Of a DNA stretch of 64,000 nucleotides, positions 1 through 10,640 are shown one piece after another. This stretch comes from Cristatella mucedo (taxonomy: Eukaryota; Bryozoa; Phylactolaemata; Cristatellidae). Under the pieces are notes generated by a model that had not been told where the DNA came from, ran no database searches, and saw only the letters and a list, made by a program, of their open reading frames with translations. A program made the translations under genes and the position numbers. Each line of letters starts with the position of its first letter. Position 1 is the stretch's first letter. The stretch lies in assembly GCA_009760855.2 (NCBI GenBank), contig WPIO01000200.1, positions 248,001 to 312,000 on the forward strand, given 5' to 3'.

Positions 1-238
1 GCTATTATTGGATGGCAGTGCATGGAATTTAGGAGCTATAACGCTCAGTTTCGACGCCCAATAAATGCTAGGATTGTTATAGAAACGGTGTGCGACTTGA
101 AAACGCAACTAGACCACAAACACAGCGGTCTTATCGTTGCCAGTCTCAGCCGACGCATGACTATTAGCCGGCCTAACTTTCGTAGCGCAGGTAGTGAGTT
201 TAGGGTGCAGCACCAGCACATGCAGGTAGGCCGACCGT

Positions 239-447
239 AGCTGGCCGCCGAGCGGGCGCTCAGCGCCAAGGCGGCCACCGCGCCTGACTCGCTCGACAAG
301 CAGGCACGTGAGTCGCGCGCCCGCGCGCTGGAGCGTGGAGGAGGAGGCGGCGCTGAAGAAAAGCAGCGGCGAGGCGAGCTCGGCCGCCATCGGAAGGAAG
401 CTGGCCGCCCTCGATGAGCAGTGCGAAGTCGAGGCTCGGCGAGTGTT

Positions 448-490
<43 letters not shown>

Positions 491-600
491 AGCTCGGTGA
501 GTTCGCCGCCGCGCGAGCTCGAACGAGACGTGTGCGGCTCACGCAAGAGTCCGCCATGCACGCGAGCGTGCCTGACGGACCGACGGAGTGCATGCTTAAC
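239..600. other. CpG-rich patch with (GGC)n tract, possible exon
   Basis: The patch is much richer in G+C and CpG than its surroundings. It contains a run of about 14 GGC triplets at 449-490. Good 5' splice-site matches occur on the + strand at 308 (CAC|GTGAGT) and 496 (TCG|GTGAGT). The + frame from 241 to 307 reads as an alanine-rich helical segment, and a second + frame runs from about 308 into the GGC tract as poly-Gly; the minus strand would give poly-Pro. I recognise no family and the only upstream AG (about 239) has a poor pyrimidine tract. It could be an exon, a CpG-island promoter or chance. Confidence 0.3.
449..490 (+). repeat. (GGC)n trinucleotide repeat
   Basis: This is an uninterrupted CGG/GGC run of about 14 units inside the CpG-rich patch, seen directly. 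Confidence 0.95.
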
Positions 601-1161
601 TTGACTAAGCTGGCTGTGCTACGACAACGCAGCAGTCATGTCTGGCCACTTGTCAGGTCTCCAGAAGAGAATACCATCCGCAAATGAGAAGGCAATACTT
701 GGTAAACTGTAGAGACCACAGCTTGAACCTGATAGCAGTTCATGCTACAAGTCAAGATTCCGCTGTAATGATTTTTTTGGAATGGTAGAGAGCACCTACT
801 TATTCTTTTCAAGATCAACTCTGACGTAGGAATACCTGAAGAAAGTCTAAGCCATCAATGGCAAACGTGTCTCTGCAACAAGGTGGAGTACACTAATGGA
901 GGCTCTGAAAGCTACCAATGGTGGACAGAACAACATTTTAGGCCTTTGGAGCAACTGTCTGAAGACACACATAAAACACTTCAAAAATGAAGTGAAGCTG
1001 GCACAATCTTACATAACATTTTGAACTCTAACTTTTAGGCTTGGGTGCCATTTTCCTACAGAATCTTAATGATGATTGGTCGCGTTCAGAAAAGACCGCA
1101 AGATACGAAGATGAAGTTCAATACGCCTCTTGTGACCTTCACTTCCTTGAGATGGAGCTAT

Positions 1162-1785
1162 GATGATATAATAATAATAATAATAATAATGATGCACTTA
1201 AAGCACCCTCAGAGAACTCAATCTCTTTCTAGGCGCTTCAAATTTACTGCAAAGGAAAGCACGTTTGAATGGTGAGTAATATCATGCTTGAGAAACATGA
1301 ATAACACAGTTAAGGGTGACATGGACAGGTTCAGCATGCAAATGTGGTTATTGGCAGCACGGACAGTGTCAGCACGCATTAGCACATCAAACGAATCACA
1401 GGGACACACTATATGCTGTCCTAAATAGGTATGTTTTTAAGTTCTTTTTAAATGTGGTCAAGTCAGAGGATGTTCTGACGCAGGTCGGGAGGGAGTTTCA
1501 GGCTTTGGGAGCATACGAACTAAATGCACGGTCTCCAAAGGATTTGAGATTTGTACGAGGTAATGGTAAACTGTTAGATTCCGAAAAGCGGGTGGTACGA
1601 CGCTTGGCCCTGTGGGGAGCAGATCTGAGAGATAGGCTGGAGCCAAAGAATGAAGTGGCCTAAAAGTGAGCGACAAAACCTTGAAGTCGATCCGTTGCTT
1701 GACTGGTAGCCAGTGCAGGTCGGCGAGAAGTGGTGTGATGTTGAAACTGCGACGCACACGATAGACTGCTGTCAATACTTCGAGT
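1162..1785 (-). mobile_element. LINE family A, 3' fragment
   Basis: Read on the minus strand, this is the C-terminal end of a reverse transcriptase followed by a 3' UTR and an (ATT)n tail (the ATAATA run at 1165-1188). The conserved block ITPLLADLHWLPVKQRIDFK, followed by L-T-F-x-x-L-H-S-L-A-P-A-Y-L-S-D-L-L, is typical of the end of CR1/L2-like (Jockey superfamily) reverse transcriptases. It is the same family as the copies at 6036, 43268, 53447 and 62975. It is 5'-truncated and the frame is interrupted, so it is a dead copy. Confidence 0.85.
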
Positions 1786-2599
1786 AGAGCTTTGCCAAGA
1801 ATCTCTACTGAATGCAAAAAGAAGATGTAACATGTGAAAAGTTTCAGTCGAACAAAGAATCCGCTTAAGGACACAGATGCCTGGAGAACTCTTTCTCTCT
1901 CTCTCTTTCAAGATTTTGGTTTTATTGCAGAGCAGGATATTTCAAGAATCATATAGGACAGCATTGACTATCTCTGACGAGATATTACAACTACATTTTT
2001 TCGGCTCACAGATCTTAATGCCAAGTTTGTTTTCTTGCTGGAAATTGATAATCTGTGAAGAAACGTGACCAGACAAAGCTCAGCGAGCAATAATATAAAC
2101 CTTGGAGGCTTCTATTCCTCATACGTTGGTGGAGTAGAGCAATGCAACAAAGTACGTGACTGCAAAATGCTTCTTGCCACGCGTCACTCGGCGCTAAAGA
2201 CGCCACTGGAACTTATGTCTTTCATTGTCACTTATGAAGAAGATGTGTTTTCTATTTTGAGAGTTGCCTAGCAAGTTCTTCATACCATAGCTGTAGCAGT
2301 TGCCAGTGATGAACGGTCACTTAGCAAGCCTAGAATATTCCTGTTTTATTTGAAGGCATCAGTGGGGCAACATTGACTACCCAATTCGGCATTGTTAAGC
2401 GTAGAGAAGAAAACACTGGAACATTATCGCTTTCAAACGGTAATAGACCAGTTTGCCACGTTCAAGGCCAGGAAAGCTCACCCAAGGTAAAGCTGTTATA
2501 GCTGCCTTGCACCTCGACTGCAGTTCATAAAACTTACGCGACTCGATATGCCTGCCTGCACTTGCTTTCTTGTTGCATTTCTTCTGCGCTGGAGGAGCT

Positions 2600-2952
2600 A
2601 TTCTGTAGCAATTATTGACAAGAGGGAGGGGCGCCAGCTGAAGCTTTGTCCCAGCGGGCGCCGTAAGGTATCGCTACGCCTCTGGTGCCCGGACGCGGCG
2701 TGCCTGCCGTGCTCGCTCGCTGCGCAGTCGCCCTGGGGCAGCTTACTGGGAGAGTGCGAGGGGAGGAGCGCGACGAAATCCCATTCGCGCGCCCGAGCGT
2801 GCCCGACGAGCGCCCGTCAGAGCCGCTTGGCCGCGGCCATTCATTCCGGGCTAACGAAAGGAACGCGCTGCCGTCCGTCAAAGCGAGGCTGCCAGCTTGT
2901 CGCTCGATGAAAGCAGGGGCTCGCGCGAAACCAAATTGGGCTGGACGCAAAA
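2600..2952 (+). promoter_or_regulatory. CpG-rich promoter/5' UTR region of the CCP gene
   Basis: From about 2630 to the ATG at 2953 the sequence is strongly enriched in G+C and CpG compared with the AT-rich DNA on both sides. It ends directly at the signal-peptide exon. This is the expected look of a CpG-island promoter plus 5' UTR. I see no clear TATA box, and the transcription start cannot be placed. Open frames in this block are best explained by its high GC content. Confidence 0.5.
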
Positions 2953-3010
2953 ATGGTGCAGCCGCCGCACGCGGCGGTCGCGGCTTACGCCCTCGCGTTT
3001 CTGCTACCGA
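2953..3010 (+). CDS. Signal-peptide exon (exon 1) of the multi-CCP gene
   Basis: The ATG at 2953 (context AAAAATGG) opens MVQPPHAAVAAYALAFLLP, a short n-region followed by a hydrophobic core, which looks like a secretion signal. The exon ends at a strong donor (CCGA|GTAAGT, intron from 3011) in phase 1, the phase used by every later exon. Joined to the exon at 8160, the junction codon is AGT (Ser) and the reading continues S-L-T-N-A-Q, giving a plausible signal-peptidase site after T-N-A. Its position at the edge of a CpG island supports it as the true first coding exon. This is not a recognised named gene. The start is inferred from signal peptide, phase and context. Confidence 0.72.
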
Positions 3011-3104
3011 GTAAGTAAAGGCAGAGGTTATTAGTGGCTAATGAGCTCATCCGTTTGTTTATCAGTCACTTGATATTACTCACCGTTCAATTGCATTTCC
3101 CTTT

Positions 3105-3187
3105 TCAGCAAATGTAAAGCGCCTAGAGAGAGATTGAGTTGTCTGAGGGCGCTTTATCAAGTGCATTATTATTATTATTATTATTAT
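3105..3187 (+). mobile_element. LINE A / SINE 3' tail fragment
   Basis: Only the 3' end is present: AAAGCGCCT, an AGAGATTGAGTT core, then AGGGCGCTTT pairing back as a hairpin, then AAGTGC and an (ATT)n tail. The same tail occurs in opposite orientation at 1165, 27561, 43268 and 53447. Confidence 0.8.
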
Positions 3188-3839
3188 CCGGTCGTTGTAT
3201 CGAGAGAGAGAGAGTGCTCGCTTGGCTTGCTCTCCGCGACCTTCATAAATTGCTTACCGAATATCAGGCGTAGGACGCGTTCAGATGGCAAGGTAAATTA
3301 CGCGTGCGTATGGTTCGGAAGAAACGGCCGAAATAAGACTCGCACACGTTTCGGAATTTCAGCTAGTGCGTTATTAATGTCTTTGCTAGCGCGGAAGAAG
3401 AGCTCCTGAAACCGTAGTCTTAAGGTGCCAGTGGCGTCAATAACTTGTTTAGATGTCTGCATCCAAACGATCATCAAACTTGTTAGAAGTTTAACTAAGG
3501 TAATGTTTCAGGATAGAAAAAAAGTTTAATGCGGAAATTAAAGGGCTGGCAGAACTAAAAAATCGCGATAAGAGACAGAACAATGTACCGCGCTTGCTCA
3601 GCGAAGTTATAAGCTCACAACTGCACTGTTAGCAGCATTCTTTGGATTAAGAGGGCACTCAAAAAATTGGATCGTGCGCCATTTAAACGTTTGGAAGCTT
3701 AAAACCTGTTCGTCCCCAGTGCTTGGTGTTGCTTTTGAGACGACGCACGTTGCGTTCCGAGCACTGCTTTGCAATGAATGCTGTCATCTTTCGCCTGAGT
3801 GAGCTGCAATTATTTTTCAAACCGTTTAAAAAGTTGACG

Positions 3840-4562
3840 GGGCGTGCGGCTTGGTGTGTGCGGACGTGGCACTGACTGTGGCACTGACTGTCGCCAGGCT
3901 GCTCCGAGGTATCCGCAAGCTTTAGATGCGAGGTCGGCGGTGAGCACGGCGGCTCAGACCAGTAGCGAACGGCGGAGGGGTATTGCAAGCAAAGCAGCGG
4001 ACCGAGCCGGAAGCTTGTTTGTCGTTTCTCTAGCGACCGCAATTTAGCCCTATAATAAATTTACAATAGAATTCCATTTCGTAGTGGTGCCTTAACCTAT
4101 TAGCTTTGTCAAGTTCAATTCGAGGAAATGCTGTCGCAGTCCAAGAGCTGCATGATTAAACGCGTCAATGCCTACTGAGTGGTACAGATGGTACGCGTCA
4201 ACGCAGAAAGCGTCGCATCGATAGCAAGAGTCAATAGCTGTCGGCCGTTTGATCGGGCGAGCACAGCCTGGCCGGCGGCGGCGGCCACGGCGCGGCACGT
4301 TGGGGTGCATGAGCGGTCGATACCGCTGCTGCCGCCGCAGCGGGCCGTGGTAAGGGCACAATGTTCCTTTTTTAATGGCCTCCGTCGGCGTCACGCTCAG
4401 CTGCTATTAGGGCTGACTGTAAATCGACTGCACCGGGAAGAGTGCAGTCAGCGTAGCCCATCCTGGACGACGGCTATCAGTGGCAGCCCAAGGAAACAAG
4501 CTCCAGCTGCAGCGCCGCCCGTAGGCTACTTTCAGCAGCCAATAGCTACGCGAGACAAATAA
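3840..4562 (+). other. GC-richer block of unknown nature, open frame at 4188-4562
   Basis: The block is richer in CpG than its flanks. It starts with a 12-bp tandem duplication (GTGGCACTGACT, about 3866-3890). A frame open from the ATG at 4188 to the TAA at 4560 gives about 124 residues rich in Ala, Arg and Ser, with no domain I recognise. It runs directly into an A-rich (AAATAAAATC)n tract. That arrangement could be a retroposed sequence with a degenerate tail, an alternative promoter or exon, or chance. The 42-nt candidate microexon at 3898-3939 lies inside it. Confidence 0.25.
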
Positions 4563-4658
4563 AAAAATAAAATCAAATAAAAAAATAAAATCAAATAAAA
4601 AAATAAAATAAAATCAAAAAAATAAAATAAAATCAATAAAATAAAATCTAAAATAAAC
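4556..4658 (+). repeat. A-rich (AAATAAAATC)n tract
   Basis: About 100 bp of imperfect AAAT/AAATC repeats lie directly downstream of the GC-richer block. They could be the tail of a retroposed unit. Confidence 0.85.
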
Positions 4659-5574
4659 GAAGATTGGCTAGGCTATCCATTCTCCAAGAGTTTCTGATTT
4701 TTTTTCGTACCGGATCCCTGCAGGGTAGCAGCTTCTGCAGTCACATTACTAGTCGTATATTTTAGTAGTAACTAGTAATTATTTATTAGTTATATATTTT
4801 TGTAGGAATTCACAGGTCCAGCTGATTTGTCATCCTTAAGCTTAAATGTTCGTAATAAGAAATAACATCTTAAAAAGGCACGATGATACTTTTTCTGTTT
4901 CTTTTTCAATATTTGAAATGACCTCTCAAGTAGGATCTTTAGGAATTGGGCGAGCTATAAGCCTATTAGATCTCGCTTGAACGAAAACTGTGCCACTTTT
5001 CTGTCTGTGACTGCTAAAGGCGGTGCTCCGGAGCTTTGCATCACCTCGGCGCGTGCAGCAGACACCTGACTAATAACTAAATTGCTGGAGTCGCCGACCT
5101 ACTTAAGAGGAAAAACAGAAATTGTATCTGGACTTCGCACAATGGAATTAGCTTTGTTGTGACTAGACAACAAAGCTGTCGGAGATCGATTTCCAGTAAA
5201 GCCTCGGCAGAAATTCTGTTCTGTGGACACTTCAATATTAGTGCTAGGCTAGATAAGCTAAAATCTCTATAGTTTCTGTGTCTGGTGGTTGTCCACTCAA
5301 ATCGAAGGCAAAGACTGAGGCTTGGTATCAAATTTCAATCATTAAGTATATACATGCATTCAAGCAGTGGCTGTTTCGGCTCATGAATCACTGGGGGTCT
5401 TCGTAAGAGCATACAGCAGTAAACTCTGTAAATTAGTTAGTTATAGTACTGGTCGAGTAAAACAGAGATTTTGGAAATACTACTCTCTAGGTTACGGTTA
5501 TCGGTTCTCATTAGTACTGTAGATCGTTGTCACCCACTCTTTATCTTTATGTTCTCCGGTGTAGGTTATCTCTC

Positions 5575-5655
5575 CTGCATAACACCCATTTCGTCTTTGT
5601 GGCTACGTGGAGTTACAAACGGAGACACTTTACATTACATTATATCACATGCTAT
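5575..5655 (+). mobile_element. LINE family B 3' tail fragment
   Basis: The fragment has the family B 3' terminus: ACACCCA, TTTGTGG, GGAGTTACA, CGGAGA, then an ACATTACATTA-type tail. It matches the ends at 24000-24060 and 58700-58765. Confidence 0.75.
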
Positions 5656-5942
5656 TTCATTGCACAAATAACGCTCTGTCTGTACGGTTATTCTTGCTAT
5701 CGCATTGGCTAGCGAAGGCATATGACACTCTCTTCGTTGCCTGGTAACCAGAGTATTTGGAGAACTATCACTTAAGGCTTTACGCCGAGCTTAACTTTGG
5801 CTGTCATCAACTCCCAAACTATAATTGACTGGCAAAAACCCCCACCAGGAGTAGATATTAAACCTGGTACCTTAGATTCCAGACCATGAAGCTGAGCTCC
5901 ATAAGTAGCAACGAATGCACAATTTGTTTGCGTCTATAATAT

Positions 5943-6035
<93 letters not shown>
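5943..6035. repeat. (CA)n(TA)n(CA)n(TA)n microsatellite
   Basis: Alternating CA and TA blocks directly abut the LINE A copy at 6036, where the (ATT)n tail of that LINE would be expected. Confidence 0.95.
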
Positions 6036-6036
<1 letters not shown>

Positions 6037-6550
6037 GGATAACACTATCGGAGAACTGAATCTCTTTCTAAGCACTGTACAGATGCAGCATAGAAAACAT
6101 CACCTGATGATTGATGGTAACGTCTGCAAGCAGCAGGTCCAGTGAAAGCCTGCATATACTAATACGAATGACAAACTCCAAAGAATCACTAAAAGCTGTA
6201 ATAAATAGGTGTGCTTTAAGCTTCTTTTTAGATATAATCAAATCAGGGGACGTTTTTATGGGCGTCAGGAGTTGGTTCCCGCTTTGGGAGCTTACGAACT
6301 AAAGGCACGGTCTCCAATGGTTATGACGTTAGTAAGGGATATTGCTAGACGATTCGACTCAGAAGAGCGAGCTGTACGATTCCTGGCCTGGTGGGGGGAG
6401 TATTTCAGATAGGTAGGCTGGAGCCAAGATGAAGTGACCTAAAAGTAAGTGACAGAACCTTGAAGAGGATACGCTAGTTGATTTGGAGCCAGTGCAGGTC
6501 GGTGAGAAGTGGTGTGATGTGGAAATTGCGACACACACGACAGACAAGCC
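6036..6550 (-). mobile_element. LINE family A, decayed 3' fragment
   Basis: The minus strand carries the same 3' UTR and reverse-transcriptase end as the copies at 1162 and 43268, with many differences. The recognisable parts are the GAGAACTGAATCTCTTTCTAA tail core near 6053 and the antisense of the L-A-P-A-Y-L-S block near 6400. No (ATT)n tail remains. Confidence 0.75.
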
Positions 6551-8159
6551 AGTTTTATTTTACCGTCTGAAGTCGTGGAGCATTAGTGTCTGGCCAGGCA
6601 CTGGGTTGGTAGACAAATTCCTAAATAGGGCAGTTACTTATATATTTAAAATAGTCATCTGTCTGCCTCATCTCTTTTTTTCTGGCGTTTTATCCGTAAA
6701 GTGGTTTCAGGCACCCCCAAAAATCAACGTCCCTTAGCATTAAATTGGCGCCAGCTTATTGTGCAATAACCCGTTAGTTGTTGGCGGTCTTGTAATTGAA
6801 AATCACTGGAAGCTCTGGCTGTTGCTGAGAGGTAGCAGTAACTGTTCAACTGTTCTGCAACTCTTTCCTCTCCCCCAAAGAGTTCCTCTTTCTTTCGTTG
6901 ATATTTACAGGTAGCCGAAGAATTGTGGGAGTGTAGCCGTCGGCGACAGCATGTCTTTGAATTTCATTTCCTAGCTTTTCTCTGCTAAAAATAAAAAAAA
7001 TGTTATGAATTTATTCTTCTTCTTCACGCTAGTGGTAAGTTGCTGAGGCCAGGTGTAACCTATGGTCCGCAAGGCGCCAATTCTGTATTATCATAGAATT
7101 CTCCGACTTTCCCCAAGTACCATGCACAATCAATCACGTTCTCCTAGTTCCAGGTGATTTGCGCACCCATTCTAATTGCCAAGTAGATCCCATGTGCTCC
7201 AATATGATTTCACTGTCTGAGTCTCTTTGCCTCCGGGCTCGTGTCTAAGCTCTCCTACAGTTAGAGGGCGAACGCTTGGCGGCCTGAGTGTGAGAGAATT
7301 TGGGATTGTTTGAGGCTTTTAGGTGTGTGAGACGACGCCTATGTACGTTTTGACTAGAAAATTTGAAAAACGGGTTGAAAATTATTCTATGTAAAAATAA
7401 CTGTATCTACAGGAGCTGTTTAAAATTTCCACTTCATACTACACCCGATTCTGTCAGTACTACGATTACTTCCCATCTACATTTTCGTCAAAAATGCAAT
7501 CCTAGAAGGGAAGAACGAAGTGATCCGTAAAGCTTAATTTTTTTTATCAGTCAGACGTAAACTTGGAATTCTGTTGGAGCCGTGCTTTCCTACCAACTAC
7601 TGGAGTAAGATACCAGGATTTTAATGATTATTATATAAATACTAAACCAAGTATAAAATCTTCTAGCTCATATGCAAGGCACTTGTAATACCAGTGGTAA
7701 TAAGTGCAAGTAGCTTAAAGTCAGATTGTTCAAATTAAAAAGATATTAGTTATCAGTTTAATATTTTATGAAGCGTCTAGTGATATATCAAAAAGGCCCA
7801 ATCGAAAGCCACTAAAAATAATTTGTTTGTGCGTTATGCCAAAACTGTGAGTAGTAGCTAAACAAGGAGCCGTTTTGACACAGAGCCTAAACGAATTTCG
7901 TCGATGGTCATGCAGTGGTAAAGTGCAATTAGTGGCTTCACTCAAGTAGCAAGCTACGTCACTAGCAGTTAAACTGTGCTATCGCAATTATATGCTGTCA
8001 CTCAGTAATAAAAAGAATCGGGGTATGTTTTAACGCTGGCGTGGGATCGTTTTTGATAACTCACTTCGCCATTTTCCGAATGACTGTATCCTTTACGGCT
8101 TTCCCGGTTCGTGCGATACGTTTATGAGGGCTAATTAAAGAAAATGTTTTACGTTTCAG

Positions 8160-8213
8160 GTCTCACAAATGCCCAAGTCTCCAAAGTAACGTTATGCAAC
8201 TCAAATGGCTGCG
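8160..8213 (+). CDS. 54-nt exon 2 of the multi-CCP gene (end of signal peptide, C-x4-C)
   Basis: The acceptor TTTTACGTTTCAG|G and the donor GCTGCG|GTAAGC bound 18 codons, phase 1 at both ends. With the last base of exon 1 it reads S-L-T-N-A-Q-V-S-K-V-T-L-C-N-S-N-G-C. The first part supplies a signal-peptidase-like site (T-N-A/Q) that completes the hydrophobic core of exon 1. The second part has a C-x4-C pair directly before CCP1. It also matches the phase-1 chain on both sides. Chance cannot be excluded for so short an exon, but the signal-peptide completion, splice sites and phase agree. Confidence 0.62.
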
Positions 8214-9980
8214 GTAAGCTTCTGCCTTCAGTTGACAAGGCACAGACTTGCCATGCAGAGTGTGCGAGAAGACTCAAGTCCATCCTAATTTGATCCCTAT
8301 GAATCGCGAGATGTTTTTTCCAGAGCTTAATCATAAGAAGAAATGAGAAAAAGAGAGGTAAACATAGAGAAAGCTCGAGATACGGCGGTACAAGTGAAAT
8401 GTTTGACCGGGAAAAATCTCTTAAAAGAAGTCATAAGAGATGTAAAGAAAAAGAGAGGTGCAGCGAGTAGCCGGTAAGAACAGGGATATTGAAAATATTG
8501 AAAAACCAAGGATAAGGCCATAAAAAGATCGCAATGCTGAAATAATGCTCTCATTTTTTCATCCGTTCAAAGAGATACATTTCTATGCGTTAGCATGGTT
8601 TTCAAGTGTACCATGCAAAGTTAGAGTAAAATTAGAGGTTAGATAAGTTTATCAACCTAATTTAATTAGCAGGAAGAAAAGCCATACAGGGTATCCATCT
8701 CTCTTCCAGTGGGTGACAATAAATTTTTGTGCTTTAGGACCTGAACTCACGATCTGGGTCGTAAAGTTTGTGCACCTTACAACTAGAGTAAAACCGTTTG
8801 GCAGAGTAAAAGTTAGCTGATGCAGCGGTCAGAATTCTTTCGCTGCAGAAGAGCCTAAAAATCTGCCGCCACAAATTACAAATGTACCTATTTATCAAAG
8901 CCTTTTGTGAGTCCTTGTGATTGGTTATGTGTTCGCTTATGTATGCAGAGACTGTGCATGCTGCTACCAACTATGTTATGCGATTGACATTATGCATACT
9001 GTCATTGACCATATGATCGTGCTTTCTTTACAGCATTAGTAACGTTCGTAGAAAGAAATTAATATCACGGCAAAAACTACGCACATTTTTTATTCTTAAT
9101 TATATTCTTCTTCTTCTTATTACTATTACTAGTGTCTGACGTGCACCATTGGAGATAATAGCTTGCTTATTGTAGCAGTCAAATTTGAGCCAAACAGACA
9201 AGGTACGGTATTATAGCAAAAGAAACTTTGATACCTTTAGACTTTCATTGCGTTTGAATCTGTTCCTTCTGAATGCGAGCTTTGCTTAAAGTCAGATAAA
9301 TAGTTGCTGCATAATAATTGAATACGACCTAGTTTCGGTAGTGCCTTTCTCGAAGCTGCGAGAGCGATGCTGCTAACTAATATATGCAAGGCTCCGAAGT
9401 AGCAATAGCTTGAACCAGAAGTGCTATGACTTCTAGCTGCGTCAGAAGTCTGGGAAAGCTACAAGGCTAGGTTATAATATTATGAGCACAATTAATTCAT
9501 TTTTAGCTAGAAGATATGTTAATTGATGCTAGCATCGAAAAGTTTCTAAATCTGACGCGTCAATTGTATTGTAAATACTTAGCTTGTATAACGTTAATGA
9601 TGTCCTAGCGGCTTATTAATTTACACGAGTGGTGTTGCAGTACATGATTTTAATTGGCAAAAGTCTTGTTTTTGTCCACTGTTAGAAAAAGCTGAAGTTA
9701 CTTGCCGGAACGAGTCAGTTTGCGTAGATGTGCATTATTTCTCATTGCTTTATTTAAGGTACCGGATGACCTAATGAATTTTCGTACGAGATATCATGCA
9801 CATGTTTTTACTGTAGATAGTCCTCGCTTTTTAATTCTTTCAATTGTGAGGCTCTTTTCTTTTTTGATCTGTTTATCGAGACGGATTAGAAACAATGCAA
9901 CGAATGTAGGTGCTATTTAGTAAGAACAATTTATGCATATTCGAAAGCGTTTTGAAAAGAGGATTTTTTGAATCGCCTAG
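8214..9980 (+). other. Intron 2
   Basis: The only repeat I can place here is a weak tRNA-like remnant (8725-8800, minus). The rest is AT-rich sequence with short TTC/TTA runs near 9100 and no supported exon. Confidence 0.55.
8725..8800 (-). repeat. Possible tRNA-derived SINE remnant
   Basis: The minus strand shows GTGAGTTCAGGTCC, close to a tRNA B box (GGTTCGANTCC), with a loosely A-box-like GTTGTAAGGTGC upstream. No cloverleaf can be drawn, so this is at most a decayed SINE head. Confidence 0.35.
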
Positions 9981-10187
9981 GATGCCCAGCAAGTTCGTTA
10001 CCGGATAATACTGTCGACTATGTCAACGGTGGTGTTACACGTTCAAGTAATGGACTATTCTATCCTGTGACTACCATCGCACTCTACTTCCAAGATGGAT
10101 ATCTCCCTTCAGGAAGCTTTCAATTAACCTGCAGCTATGATGGGAAAAAATACTCTTGGTCCAGCTTCAGCATCCAAGAAAATTCGG
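9981..10187 (+). CDS. CCP module 1 exon, lacking Cys II and Cys IV
   Basis: This is a 69-codon exon, phase 1-1 (acceptor GCCTAG|G, donor TCGG|GTGAGA). It starts G-C-P-A-S-S and keeps the sushi layout: Cys I at residue 2, a Q-D-G-Y turn at 38-41, Cys III at 51, and S-W at 59-60. The position normally held by Cys II is Phe37 and that of Cys IV is Glu67. Known CCP folds pair I-III and II-IV, so this module has lost exactly one complete pair and keeps the other. The frame is open and the splice sites are good, so it looks functional rather than decayed. It is the first CCP after the signal peptide. Confidence 0.8.
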
Positions 10188-10484
10188 GTGAGAATGACTG
10201 GCAACAGCGATTAGAAATAATAATTATAATAGGTCGCTTTCAAAACGCCCTAAAAAGACCCGACATCAATTCCGGCACTTGAAAAATCGCTGCAAGAGAA
10301 AAAGTAAGCAGCCGGGTTAATGATTAGCTTGGTAATCGGTTTGCTTTGCGTGCCGAATCCTAAGAGAAGACTATCGGATAGTATGCTGGCCGCCTGTATA
10401 AAAGCGACACTGGTATCGTGCGCTCAGCTAAGCTTACCAAGCCCCACTGACTGCAAGAGACAAGTTTGCTGACAGACATAAGAC

Positions 10485-10640
10485 ATAATTCATTTGTACA
10501 GCGCCCCAAGGGAACTTAATCTCTATTCAGGCGCTTCACATATGCCTCAGGGCTCGTGCCCATGACCTCAAACAGAACTTGGTCGGGGCGACCACCTTAA
10601 CCGCTGGACCAACCCCGCTCGGCGATGCACAGGCAAGACT
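10485..10640 (-). mobile_element. tRNA-derived SINE
   Basis: On the minus strand the order is: A-box-like TGGTCCAGCGGTTAAGG, a B-box-like segment (GGGCACGAGCCC), then a body ending in GCGCCTGAATAGAGATTAAG, CTTGGGGCGCTGTACAAATG and an AT-rich end. The last part is the same GCGCC hairpin tail as LINE family A. A second copy is at 63477-63635. The transcript would be made by RNA polymerase III and mobilised by a LINE; the shared tail points to family A as partner. Confidence 0.7.

Larger units (their letters stand above)
1..2540. other. Upstream flank, no supported gene
   Basis: This stretch lies 5' of the CCP gene. It holds a CpG-rich patch (about 240-600, listed separately) and a LINE family A remnant (1162-1785, listed separately). 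The rest (600-1160 and 1790-2540) is AT-rich sequence in which I see no convincing exon, RNA gene or further repeat. Confidence 0.6.
3011..8159 (+). other. Intron 1 with repeats
   Basis: This is about 5.1 kb between exons 1 and 2. It contains a LINE A tail fragment (3105-3187), a CpG-richer block with a possible microexon and an A-rich tail (3840-4658), a LINE B tail (5575-5655), a CA/TA microsatellite (5943-6035) and a LINE A copy (6036-6550). From 6600 to 8150 I see only AT-rich sequence. Confidence 0.55.

Noticed and set aside
45-593. Minus-strand frames with long poly-Arg or poly-Pro runs.
   Set aside because: They are translations of the GGC repeat in other frames; no independent coding signal.
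2548-2952. Several open frames on both strands before the signal-peptide exon.
   Set aside because: Explained by high GC content of the CpG island, where stops are rare; none has splice or domain support.
5872-6145. Frames of alternating H-T and I-Y or C-V residues.
   Set aside because: They are translations of the CA/TA microsatellite.
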